Below, piece by piece: positions 49,739 through 62,343 of a stretch of DNA of 64,000 nucleotides. The DNA comes from Channa striata (taxonomy: Eukaryota; Chordata; Actinopteri; Anabantiformes; Channidae). The stretch lies in contig CM065184.1 of the NCBI GenBank assembly GCA_033026295.1, positions 9,427,501 through 9,491,500 of the forward strand. Direction: 5' to 3'. The stretch's first letter is position 1, and the number at the start of each line of letters is the position of its first letter. A model generated the notes under the pieces. The model searched no databases, was not told the origin of the DNA, and saw only the letters and a program-made list of their open reading frames with translations. Made by a program: the position numbers and the translations under genes.

Positions 49739-50019
49739 GCACTCAAAGCAAAGCTGACCTGTGTTACTTAAAGGTAGTGTGGGTGGTCTCCAATCACCAT
49801 TTTAGTGAAATGTAACCCTCTAGAAATAACTCTCTCGCAGCCTGCTACATTGTACTGAAGCGCGTCCCACTGTGCGTGTGTTGGAGTGTGTGGTAGCCTG
49901 GCAATCCCTGTTGTGTTTAAGAGCACTGGCTGAGAGATGAAAGGTAATTATAGAAGCGTGGTGCAGTAATCTCTTCTTCCACCTCATAAGCCACACTCAA
50001 GAGAAATCATATCACCTAC

Positions 50020-50063
50020 ATACACACACACACAGACGCGTGCACACGCACACACACACACAC
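50020..50063 (+). repeat. Imperfect (CA)n microsatellite
   Basis: Two CA runs separated by GACGCGTG. Confidence 0.88.
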
Positions 50064-52546
50064 GCCATGCTCCTCTCCACATATGCATATGCAGTTATTA
50101 TCTCCAACCTTGCCATGCTTCCTTTTCCTCGATTCAGATCCGGAATATTATCTGAAAGCTAAATCAGGAATGTTTAGCAGCATGTCTGCCAGTCATCCCT
50201 TCGTCCTCTATACTAATTGTGTGCATCATTTCAAGAAGTTTTTCATTTCGTGCTAAAATTTCCTTTGCATTGTGATCGATTTTTTTTTTTCCTTCCATGT
50301 GTTGTGCCACTCGTGCTTGCAGATTGTGAAATACAACAACAGTTAACTATTCATGTAAAATGTGTCGGGGATAATTACCACTGCTTTTGTGAGAATTTAT
50401 ATTGTTATTTGAGAGAAAATATATCTGCAATTATTGATAGTTGGTAGACTGTGTTAGTCATTTTTTAAGCTAAAATACAAACATATACAGTAGTGTTGTG
50501 TTGTTTGTTGGAGAGAAATCAAGACATTCAGAGATGAGATGTTGGGCTCTGGGAAACTGTCATGGACATAAATTATTTTATCAGAAAATTCAGCCATTCA
50601 TTTCGTAAAATCATTCAACCAGATCATTTTTTGTTATTAAAAGTTTATTTTGTGAATCTGTGCACATGTAAAAGACACCTTTAGATAAAACATTGTATCG
50701 TGTATAAACATTGTTTTGTTATGTGTGTATATGTTGATGAGCAGGCAAACTGATCTCCATTCTTGGCAAAATAAGATGATACTCCCATTATTCACACATC
50801 TCACCTAAAGAGAGAATAGAGATGTTGAGGTAAAGCATCTTGATGGCATTCAACCACATGTACAGACTAATTCAAATCCCTCAGTGATAAAAAATCAAAT
50901 TTAAATTTGTTACATCAAACTGATACCGGGACTTCGACTGCCTTCATAATTGAGCCTGTCAGAGGGAGTTAAGCCTAAAGTCACCTACTCAGCATGACAG
51001 TTTTTGGTGAAGCTGAGAATTGTAATGGCCACTGGCTCTAATTAAAAGCCTCCACTTAATGTGTCATTTCATCTGCCAGGGCATGTGTGACACACTGTGC
51101 CTCAGCAGGGATGGTCTCTGGTTTTCCTGGGCCCAGGTTCCTCCAGGAAGTGGCAGAAGTTTGGGTGTGAGTTCCCGCATGGAGGAATGCTTGCAGTGAT
51201 TCGCTCATGCTGGTGTGTCACATTGTTTAGGCCACTAACGGAAGGAGAGAAAGACGGGATAATGAAAGGCAGTTGGAAAGAGAAGGGGCAAAGAAAGGAC
51301 AGAAGCATTGTGTGAAAAGATGAATTAGGTTGCAGACAGCATTGCATTTGCCAGGCAAATCCCAGCGATGCTCTTTGGTAGTCTGTAGGCGTTGTTTGCC
51401 CTATTACAGAGCCTCTTCCTGCCAATCAAATCCTGCTAATGCACAACTCCTATCCATCAGTATTGTCCTGTAATTATACCAGAGCTGCCCACCTGGGACC
51501 CAAGTTCCTATTGACGTTCAAATTTGCACCTGTTAAGGTAAAGTAGATCAAATGTTTGCATGTGAAAGAGAAGAAGTTTACATAATTGCACATCCATCCA
51601 CCCCTGTCCTCCTCCTAATATCACTATATTTCTAAATAATCTGACTGACAGTCCCCATTTCAGCAGCACTCTCAGTCTTTTTTCTCTAACTATATCACAC
51701 TCCTCCCCCTCACTCTGTCTCTACGCTCACAAATCACATTATATAATAATATCATATATATATTCCTGTCTCTAACAGCTTTATGCTGCTTTATCTGCAT
51801 CTGCTTCCAAACCACTAGTTTCACCTCTCAGCATTCCTGCTGTCCAGGCCCAATCCAGACTCTCTCCCTGCCACGTTTCAGCCACAGTATGGCCGTGGCT
51901 TAATGCAGGAAGCCGGAATCAATCCTAACAAGCTTTAATCTTGACTGACTTTAGGTAGAGCTGGGTGATTGTTAATTAAAATAAATCCCGCTCACCTTTC
52001 CCCGATTCCATCTCTCCTTGTCTTCTTCTTTGTAAACACACTCATTTAAAAGTGTGCACAGGGAGACGAGCAAAGGAGAGGAGAACAATGCAATGGCAGA
52101 TGGAAAGACAGTGGGGATGAAAGAATTAGAGGACAGCAGAGATTAAAATACAATGTCAGTTTGACACTATTGCTGTATCAAATATGCTTATCGTTGACTG
52201 ATTGATTTATTGATGGAAAGTGACGGAGCCTCGTGCCATCTCTGTGTCTTTGTATCGCTTTGCTGTGCACTCCGAACATCTGATCTGCATTAGAGGATGA
52301 TTTTCTGTCCATTAGCTCAGCCATTAACCATTAGAGTGATGGTAACTCATCAGTATGTGGAGGAGGAGAGTCCAACACCAAGCCAAACAATGTTACTGCG
52401 TATTACAATGTAGGTTATAACCTCTGTTTCTCTCTCTTTGCACCAGCTACTTCGTCTGTGCTTGCGTGCGTGGGTGTGTGTATGAGAGAGAGAGTCCTTT
52501 ATAACCCGAGGCTTTCGGTCTCAGATTCAAGATAGGGGATCAGTGT

Positions 52547-52575
52547 TGGTGTGTGCGTGTGTGTGTGTGTGTGTA
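52547..52575 (+). repeat. (TG)n microsatellite
   Basis: About 13 TG units with one GC interruption. Confidence 0.92.
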
Positions 52576-52781
52576 CACATTTGTGTAGAGGAGGTCTGAA
52601 GGGTACATGCCACTGTCATCAGCATCCATAAACCCTATGTTAAGAGGGAAAGGACGTCTGCTGTCTGATGGCCTATTCCCTTGCCCAAGTTTAAAAAAAA
52701 AAAAAATTAAAATATAATTTAAATTACTGTGCTAAGAAGAATCATAATTTGCATTTTTGCTGTTTTATTAAATGTTAAATA

Positions 52782-52952
52782 GTCTGCATTTATATAGCAC
52801 TTGTCTACCTACTGGTGTTTCTCATTCACCCATTTATCCTCACAATCACACACCGATGGGGGCCTAAACTCAACGGGAGCAATTTAGTTGGGGTTCAGTG
52901 TCTCGCTCAAGGACACTTGGACATGTGACCCGAGGAGCCAGGGATCAAACCA
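52782..52952 (+). repeat. Teleost interspersed repeat (second family), fragment
   Basis: Starts 'GCATTTATATAGCACTTGTCTACC' and passes through 'TTCATTCACCCATTTATCC'-like sequence, 'GGGGTTCAGTGTCTCGCTCAAGGACACTTGGACATGTGACC' and 'GGAGCCAGGGATCAAACC', a layout shared by a very common fish repeat. It lacks the 3' portion. It is related to 25360-25592. It lies in kcnip2 intron 1. Confidence 0.65.
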
Positions 52953-53421
52953 AAATGATGAGCAGGATTTAAATGGAAAATTATTGCGGGTTTTTGCACA
53001 TATTCCTGAAGTGCTTTTCCACATCTTACACTCAGTCGCTTTTGATTGTAGCTGCACAGCTGTCGCCTGCTCCTACCTATGGTGTTTTGAAAGGCCTGCT
53101 GAAAATAATACTCAGTTACACCATAACTCATGCATGCACGATAAATTGGCTTAGCACAGCTGTCCTCTTTAAAGATACAGTATTATTACGTTTCTCTTCT
53201 TCTTGTCTGTGTGTGAGAAAAGCAGAGACAGCACAAACAAGCAGACGACAAGTGACTGTGATGTTAAAGGCCCACTGAGGTCTGTTCATCTGAAGGAACA
53301 ACTTCAGTGTGATTGACAGCACAGCAGCGACTTATAAGGAGAAAGGTAGAGGTGATTAAAGGAAGCCTGGGGTTTGCTCTTGTCAAAGTAAAATCTCTTA
53401 TGGACTCACACAACACAAATA

Positions 53422-53438
53422 GACACACACACACACAC
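53422..53438 (+). repeat. Short (CA)n microsatellite
   Basis: About 8 CA units. Confidence 0.85.
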
Positions 53439-53552
53439 TGGGTTTTGGCCTGAAGTGTGACAGTGTGGGAGAGCACTGCAGCTCCTCTTACAATCAATCA
53501 GTTAGTTCTGACAGAAGTTTGGACAAGGTCTAGTCAATAACACACAAGACTG

Positions 53553-53588
53553 TACACACACTCACACACACACACACACATATATACA
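53553..53588 (+). repeat. (CA)n(TA)n microsatellite
   Basis: CA repeats ending in TATATACA. Confidence 0.9.
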
Positions 53589-53872
53589 ATATACAGTACA
53601 ACCACAGTGAGTACAGACTGGTCAATATCTGTCAGTTAGCCTACCAGTCAGAATACACTCATTGTCTCCCAGTGGGCACAATGTCTAACCGATTCCCCAA
53701 TCAAGACAAGATTAATGTCTGTGTCCAGTCAGTGGTGATGAGAGGTGCTACTGTTTCTGTGCCATAGTTCCTATCAAGCAGCAGAACTTAACTTGGACTG
53801 TAGATACTGAAACAGCGTCTCAATTTGCTCTCTGTGGGTAAAGTGTTTTCCAGGCAAGGTATTAGGTTTAAT

Positions 53873-53890
53873 AAAAAAAAAAAAAAAAAA
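53873..53890 (+). repeat. (A)18 homopolymer
   Basis: Uninterrupted A run; no gene or retroposed body is recognisable immediately upstream. Confidence 0.9.
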
Positions 53891-54082
53891 CACTGCTTCA
53901 GGTTTTACTTTTGAGCTCAAACATTTCCCACAAAAAATCCCTCCTAAAGCTGGTAAGAGAGCTCTCCAAGACTAGACACACCACACAAAAACGGATTAAA
54001 TACTCGATCAGACTTGTAAACGACAGGCCGACCCTCAAAAGCCCTGAACAACACATCTCGTCTGCTCAGAAATGGTAATCAA

Positions 54083-54245
54083 TTTAGAATCAGAAAACTG
54101 TTTATTGCCAGCCACAGTTAAGAACACTTAACAGTACTAGGAATTTATCTTGGTGTAGGATGGCACACAACAAATATGAAAAATGACAAATATTTACACG
54201 TATACTATAATACAATAAAACAATAAAAGTCAGATAGTGAATATG
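54083..54245 (+). repeat. Probable retroelement-derived fish repeat ('AGAATCAGAAAACTGTTTATTGCCA' type)
   Basis: 'TTTAGAATCAGAAAACTGTTTATTGCCAGCCACAG', then 'CTTAACAGTACTAGGAATTTATCTTGGTG' and an AT-rich 'CAATAAAACAATAAAAGT' tail. Sequences beginning 'GAATCAGAAT-CTTTATTGCCA' are frequent 3' ends of fish interspersed elements. The exact family is not assigned. It lies within kcnip2 intron 1. Confidence 0.5.
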
Positions 54246-55108
54246 TGTAAACCTACAGAGCCTAAATTAGTTATAAGTTCTGCTGCAGTTGAAGACAAGT
54301 CAAAATGAATTGAGAAACAAAAAATACATCATCACAGCTTGCAAAACTAGCTATAATTTCCAGTTAAAGTTCTGAAGAATCTTTATATCTGTTCTGATTA
54401 AATCACTGTTTAAATAATGACTCTTGGACTACATGGTATTGCCCCACATCATTAGCTCCTTGGCAGGCCTAACTGCCCTTGATCTGTCCCCAAAGTGGCT
54501 GCCTTCATCACTGCTCCTCCGTCAGCCTGGGGCCAGGTTGTCAGGGGGGACACTTCCTGACAGCTTGGTCTTTATCTCTCTCAGGAGACATGCTGAAGTC
54601 AGCCAAATCCTCAACAAACTAAATATGCACAGTGTGAAAAGGTGGAAGGAAATAGGACCAATTTCATTTTGGAGGCTACAATATGGTCAAGGTGCTCCAA
54701 TTGTGGGAGAGAAGGTTATTGAGAAAACGCTGAAATGCTGAGCAGGCACTTTGGCGTTCAGCTTCACGGTGCCGTGTCGCTGTTTGTCCTGACTCCTGAA
54801 CCAGGCTTTAGTTTCTCTCTCCCATATTTCACACTTGTAAATTGTAAAGACGTGGACTGTAGAAGTCCAAATCATATTTCTTTTTTTGAAAACCATTTTG
54901 CTTTAATCATCTCCCGTGCACACTGTTCACTGTGGGTGTTTCCTTGTTGGTTGTGGGACTTTGAAAATCCTTTCCCCCCCAGTATCTCCTGATGGCACTG
55001 GTAAACAGATTACTGACACGGCAACCTGACATTCCATAAGTGCTTCTCCCCAGGCACCATGGCCTGGAACCAGAATTTTAAGAGTTAATGGACTCTACTA
55101 ATCAGCGC

Positions 55109-55131
55109 ATACACACACACACACACACACC
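55109..55131 (+). repeat. (AC)n microsatellite
   Basis: About 11 AC units. Confidence 0.93.
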
Positions 55132-58100
55132 GGCAGGTTTGATTGATTGGTAGAGTGACAGTCATGACAGCAATGGGATTGTGACCAAACTGGAACCCTG
55201 CAGCAGCCACTGACGTTGACATCAAAGGTGGATGGGAACCTAATGTCGTATATGGAGTGGAGAGGGGGGAAGCACTCAAAGGGAAGGAGGTGGTGTGGCC
55301 GAAGAGAAAAGAAAGATAATGTGGTGGAACAGCTTCGTTCTAAAAACAGCATGTTTTTTTTCTACTCTGATGCAATATATTAATACAGGGTCTTATTCAA
55401 ATGAGCTCAGCTGAGATGTCTTTGGATCATCTTAACAGACATTATCTATAATGGTCAACAAACAAACTGGCAGAGTAACATGTTGTTGAACACGACTCAC
55501 ATATGTCCTGCTGTAATGTGACATTTTTAGCAGTGCTGTCGTGGTGCTTTCATGGCGCTGTCATGTTCATTGGAAATGGTTGTGTTTTGTGCTACTAAAA
55601 AGAGCTTGATTTGAGTTTCTAATCATGTTTTTATGCTTTTAATTTCCCTGTCTCACACATTTTCTGGATTTGTGAGGTGCTTCTTTGATAGTTGTTCCTT
55701 GTGCAGCCTGGTCTTTTGTCCAGAAATCACAAAACCTGTTCCTTGATGCAAAAGCCTGGTCTTTTCTTTGGGTCCTGGAGAAAAGCTCAAGTCAGCCAAA
55801 TTTCCAACCACCTTCATTTGAAAATGCTTAAAGTGAAAACTTTATTTGTGAACACATTATCATGAAACATATTAAAATATAAAAGCTTCAAATGAGTTTT
55901 TATATTTGATGTATTGTAAGTTTATGTTTACCATGAACTAACAAGCATGACATTGAATTATTTTTACAGTTCCTGGTCCAGTTATAATTATGAAACTTAA
56001 TGAAAGGTGTACTTGAAGAAAGTCATTGAGCGGCTTCTTTCTGAAGACTGTTTTTCTGGTCACTATCTTCCGGTATAACCGCAACATGTTTGCTTCTAAT
56101 GAGGATGAATTAAGGAGACAGGATGCGCACATTCTCATGCACACTCACAAAGTCATTAAGGGGGCTAACAGTTATTAATGAGGCCGGCATATAATTCAAG
56201 TGCTGAAATATGGGCCTGTTGTTTTCTTCCTGGATGATCATGACTGAGAGAGGCTCGGTAGGATTTTGGCACCAGAGGAGACATTACTGATGGTGTGTAA
56301 TGGTGCCCCTGACTTGCACTGAGCCGAATAAGCACAGTTTGGGATTTGAAGCAGTTAATTAAACTTTATTTTTATGTTTGTTAAAAAGCCTGGAGTTTTC
56401 ACGATGCTTTAACATGCCAATCATATTCAGTTTATTATATTCACTGTAGTGTGTGCACATGCAGGAAGTGGCCGTTTCATCCTTTCTTTCATGCCTCGCC
56501 TTGTCTTCTTATTCTAATTACTGGCTTGTTGCAGGTATTAAAAGGGTTTTTATGGGGAAATACTTAGCTGTTTACTGTCAAAATTGTGATTTTAAGTCAT
56601 AATGGCTTATGAAATATAATCTCTATAACATCAGATGAACTGCTTACCAGTAGCCACTGCTGTTTGGAATTCTGTTCCAGATTGATAAAATCATCATGTG
56701 TATTAGCAGACAGTTCATTCAGGCAATCGCCAAACTTCACATAAGGCTAAATGGCCTAAACTCCATATTGCACATAACTTTTAAAGGTAAAAAATCATAG
56801 CAACAAATAATACTAACAATATAATCAATTTTCCAAGTTTTGATTTAGGAAATCGGTTTTGAAAAGGGCAAAAATTTGACTTTTTATTTTCTCTAATAGT
56901 TGTAAATATTGAAAGGTCATTGCAAAGGTCAAATTTTAAAGACATTAGGAAGTGGAGTCAAAAAATAATTCACATTTTTTAACTGGGCTTGAGTGAATTT
57001 GATCCTAAATCACTTTTTATAAAATACCATCAAACAGGTGTAATTGGGAACCTTCTGTTTTAAAGCTGTACTTAGGTTTTACATGTTTGGTTGTGTGTGG
57101 TGGCATCTCCTGGCAGTAGAGATGTTTATGTCTATATGTTCAGAACTATCTCGTTGATATTCACGAGTAGAGCTTGATGTTAGGGAGCAATTAGACATGA
57201 CAAGAAAGAGGCAGATGTTTATGGCAGATTCTTCTCAGCACCTTCACTTTTTTCACTCCATCTGTCCTCTCCCAACTTTTATGAATGAGAGGCAGCATAA
57301 ATCATGTTGTTTTCCTGCATGGACGTCTCCTCCTCTGAGGGAAAAAGGTCATTAAAGCAGATGTTAAGTTAATAGTTCCAGTACCACCTTTCATGACTGG
57401 GGGGGTATATTGATAGGAAATTATGTGTGTTTGTATATATGTATTATGTGTAAAGAAGTTGTTTGTTGCTGAGGGAGATTTATTGATGCCACCTCGTCAG
57501 TTTAGTGAGAGCAGCAGGGTGAACACAGATTAAGGTCACATAGTTAAAGCAGCGAAACATAAATGTTCTTCTTTCCTGTCGGACTTTATATATGCAAGAG
57601 ATGAGTCAGCCTTAAAAAAACATAAGAGAAAATAACAATTTATGATAAATAATTTAGGGATGTTACTCTTCATGCACTGTGCTGCGAAGTGACTTACACA
57701 GCACAGAAAGACCATCTGCGGCAGTTCCAGCGTGAATCATTTCCAATGCAACAAGATGCCCTTTATTGTGCTTCCAAAGTCATAAATGTTTAAATGTTCA
57801 GTCTGTTAATTGTGAGAACAGCCAATATACAGAAAAAAATGTGCAAAATTAGTCTTAATCCTAATCTGTTATCAGGTTTCTGGTATTTGTTTTCTACTTT
57901 TTATTTTATTCTGCTGTATTACTAAGAACAACTAACATATGTTGCAGTCTCTTCATTTACATTTTGAAACCGGAGCTATTGCTCTATAAAATGGCTTCCA
58001 AGACCTGATAGCAGTTACTACCAGGCTGCCGTCTGTGTTCGGTTTTGTGTTAACAGGAAAAGTTTCAAAATCTCATTCTTTGTCCTTGCTGTTTCAGTTT

Positions 58101-60529
58101 TTAAGCTGTGCTGAATTTCCGATGACAAAGAAACAGAGGGTGTTCTCATGCCTGAAAAATGAAGCTCGTAAAAACCACCTACAGAGAAAACTGCATTTTT
58201 TACATCCTCACACGTGCTGATTATCATGAGGACATGCACACATACTGTGCAGTGATTTGTCACACATGACATAATCTAAATATGTAGGCATATGTGATCT
58301 GTTTGTGTTACAATTGGCCAGTATGATCATACCACATTTGTTTATATTCAGATATTATCTAAAATTTGTATGGGTTTCATCCAATGTACAATAAATAATC
58401 TACATATTGGCACAGTCTGATAACTATGTCCTCATCTCATTCATCTCACACGTTATAGTGTTGGCACAGTTTAGTCAATTACTGATTTATTGTGATACAA
58501 TGAGCAACTCTGGCTTGTTGAATTTTCCCATTAGAACATTTATTTAAACTTTAATTTCTGGGCGTATGCCAGAAAAATATCTGAGCTGAATGTGGAGCAG
58601 ATCAAAGATTCATGGTTTTCTGCGTGTGTGGTGGGGAAATAAGGGGGAACGGAGACAAGCATAGATTCCTCCCAGTTGTCCCTCTCTGTGATAATGCTAT
58701 AAAAACTGAAAACAGAGACTACGGTGTTCACCTGGCCTCCGAACCTTTCCTATTTCTATCAGACCCTTGTGGAATAAAGGAAACATCTATACAGCTGTAG
58801 TTAACATGATCAGGGCGACCAGCCAGATACAAACTCACACTGCCACACACACACAGTGATTATGGGCAACAGCTGTTTAATAAGCTCAGACATTAAATTC
58901 TTTGACAAATGAAACAATGTTAAAAGTGGGTGTTTTTCCATTTTCCAGGCAGTGAATCAAATCAAGGTTTTATGGACTAAGGCAGCATTCAGTTAGAAAT
59001 TAGCAGAGGCTAGAAGCACAGGGGCAAACACACACGTTGGACACTGGAGGTGAGACTGACGCCTGTTGATCTGTTTATTCAGAACTATAATGCCACAGCT
59101 GCTCTCTGTCACCACCTCCAAGCAGCTAGAACAGACCCTCTGTCAGCACTTGCCTGCCTCTTAGTGTGGCTTTATACCAGCATAATGCTTATGGGAAATA
59201 TTTTTAGCACCTTCCTCATTTTGTCCTTGGTTGTAATGCTGCTTACCAAGGGTTGGAAGAGAGGAAAGGGCCGATTAGTTCATTGAATTTTACAGGTGCT
59301 CCCGATAAACGAGTCATTCAGTTCAAATGGAAAAACAATGGCACTTGAGCGACATCTCAGCCAGTTTGTTGTCAACAAACTGATATTAATCCAGTCTAGT
59401 CTGCTAACTTGCAGCTCAGCGGCTCAATAAAAGAGGATTTACTTGCAACGCTCTTACAGTGTGTGTCTGAAAGCTAATGATAGAGACATGTCATTGAAAC
59501 CTTTTAGCATGCTGTGCTGACATGCTCACTACCCACAGGACACACGGGGGATATTAGATGTTTTGTCTTTTCTCCAATTCCTTCCCCTAAACTGTTTCCA
59601 TCACAGTAACATTTGGCCTCTTTTTAGGTTTCAGGAGAATAGATGCAGGAGTTATTAGGCTGACTTTGGCTCATTTGGTGGAGCAGTTGTCCATGAACTG
59701 CAGGTATACCATATTTAAAAATGCTGTTTGGCTAATACATACATAAACTGACTAACACTATTCCGTTTACATTTTTTTTGTATAAATCTGTTGCTTATTG
59801 GTTCGGTTTTGGATTCGTAGGTAACTGGTTGGTTTCAGTGGGATGTTATAACTTTAAAGTGGGTAGAAAAGTACTTGAGCAGACTGTGTGTGGTGCAGTA
59901 GGTTGTGAAGTGGATTTAAAGCCACAGTATAATCATTGAATATTTAGGAAACATGATTAATAAAATGTTAGACTTACAAAACAGCACTGGGAGTGGTGCA
60001 GGGCTAATACCTTCTACAAGTTTATGAGTGAGCATCATTGTTTTGCCGCATTCTCATTTTTTTTGTAATGTAATCATGACAAATACCCGAAGAGCTGAGT
60101 GTAGTGGAATGTAGAAGAGCATAGTGGAGCAGAGGCAGGGAGGTCGGGGTAGAATGGATTGATTTCAAGTCTAATGCTAACACTACAGTAGCTCAGGTTG
60201 CATATTTTACAGTAACTACTCTGGGCTTTGGCTAGACTGTATGGAAATCTCAGTACAGAGACGTTTCTCTATTCCAAGCCTTAGTCCTGCAACACTGGGG
60301 GAATGGCTCACAGTGTACAAAATCTCTGACATTAGATATAAATCAACGTGTGCAGCCAATTTCAGTCCCAAGGAATGAATGCGTGTGTTTGTGCCCTTGA
60401 GTCGGTGACAGAGACTTGTACAGCTGTATCAGAGGGAAACTGTTCCTCACTTCTCCATGTTTTGCTCTCCTTTTTAAGAGACAGTCAGTGACAGGGGGGA
60501 AATGCACACGAAGGAAAGCCTCCGACAGA

Positions 60530-60562
60530 GTGTGTGTGTGTGTGTGTGTGTGTTTGTGTGTG
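60530..60562 (+). repeat. (GT)n microsatellite
   Basis: About 15 GT units with one TTT interruption. Confidence 0.93.
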
Positions 60563-62333
60563 CGCTATGCGCTTGACAGAGACAGAAAAAACAGACAGGT
60601 GTATGCTCCTGCTTCCGACTTTGCCGTGGCTTCACAGCAACAGAGATGAATTGTTCCCGGTATGTCTGTTTCATAGCAGCTTTTTAACAATCCCCTGCAC
60701 TGCTCTTCACTTAGCTTTGAGTTAGACAGCCAGTCTAAAGATAGAATGGAACAATGAGGACTGTGCTACCGCTCTGCTCTAATAAGCAATGATTGGTACT
60801 TTGTGTTTTTTTATTTAATGGATCAAACTCCGGAATAAGTACAACTGAGCCAAGCCTGGTGATAAGCCGGGTAGTGAATATAACCGTGGCTGACCAGACA
60901 AAAGCTAAGAATTACCATAAAGCAAAAAACACCACCAGAAATTCAAAGCAGGATTTCATGAGTTGTCACCTGAAGAGTGTGGGTATGTGTAAGTACAGCA
61001 GGAAAGAGGCAGCCGCTTTCACTGCCACGCTAGTGTGTGAAGGAATGAACGTTGAAGGTGGAGAAGGAGAGGAGGACAGAGAGGTGCAGTGACATACTGT
61101 AGTGGTCAGGGCTCCGTCCTGGCATAAACATGACATGATGGAGGAGCCCCAGTAAAACCGATGGCACCATTCGTCTCTCATTTGTTAGTCAAAGTGCAGG
61201 CAGGGTTGGCTCTGTAGGAAATCCTCCTCTCTCTCTCCATTCTTTTCATCCCTCTCTTCTCTGCCTTTCTCTTTTTTTTTTTGAGACCTGTATTGTGGCT
61301 GTGATGACAGCTCACTCAGCTATGACAATAATCCCCTCTCCACTATTCTCCTCCTCAAGCTCCTTTATCAGGGCCTCACCCTCATCCAGCTCGACAAAAA
61401 AACTGTTTTCTGCCACACGACAGCTGCTGTGTCACAGTGTCAAAGTATAGGTTTCCACACAACTCAATCAAGTGGGAGCACGTTTCACGCCGTATTATGG
61501 ATGGAAGTGATACGCTTTAGTGCAGTCAGAGATACACAAACAGATGGACACAATCTTTGACAGAGCAAAGTGTTTTGCTTGTTGTATGATTTCCTGATGC
61601 TATGATTTTCCAATCTCCCAGCCTGTCTCTGGTCAATCAGAGCTGATGTGTTTTTAATGTCACCCTTAATACATAAATTTTCAGCAATAATCCATGCACG
61701 TCCATCAGAAATGAATAACAACCTATGTCGGGATTTTGTGTATAACTAATGAGGATCGTTTTCAAATTTCTGCTAACTTCTTACATTAAACTCTCTCCTT
61801 ACTTCTCGCAGCCCGAGCTGTTTGTCTTTGGCTGCACTCTTCAAAAATAACGACCAGTTCTCGTATCGTGAGTCATACTTGCATTGTTAGACTTACAAAT
61901 AGGAGGATTTTTTCTTACCAGTCTTGATTTTTCTTCCGTGATTGTGTCTTTCTGACCTTGCTGAAGTTTGGCATTTTGAGTATAGCGCTTTGAGAAAATA
62001 TAGACAGATGGGAAATAGGGTTGGGTAATGGCTCAGGCTAATGCCCCAATATGAAAGTACAATTTCAAACATGCCCACCTGCGCACACACACACAGAAAT
62101 GTGCACAGACACACGCACGGGGCCACACAGTCCCTGTGTAGGTCTTATAAAACTGTGACATTTCTCTTCTGCACACCTCCCTCTCTCCTCTCCTCCCGTC
62201 TTCTCCTCCTCTGCTACTATTCAGCTGCACCCTGATCGAGGAGCCTGTTTGTCTTATCGCCCTCTGCCAGCTGTGGCTTGGATTTGGGATCTGAGGGTCT
62301 CTCTTTCCCTCAGCTCCTCCCTTGCTAAAAGAC

Positions 62334-62343
62334 GGGGGGGGGG
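62334..62343 (+). repeat. (G)10 homopolymer
   Basis: Ten consecutive G; a likely sequencing-length ambiguity. Confidence 0.85.

Noticed and set aside
54424..54741. 105-codon frame MDYMVLPHIISSLAGLTALDLS...
   Set aside because: No family recognised and no flanking splice sites of quality; regarded as chance.
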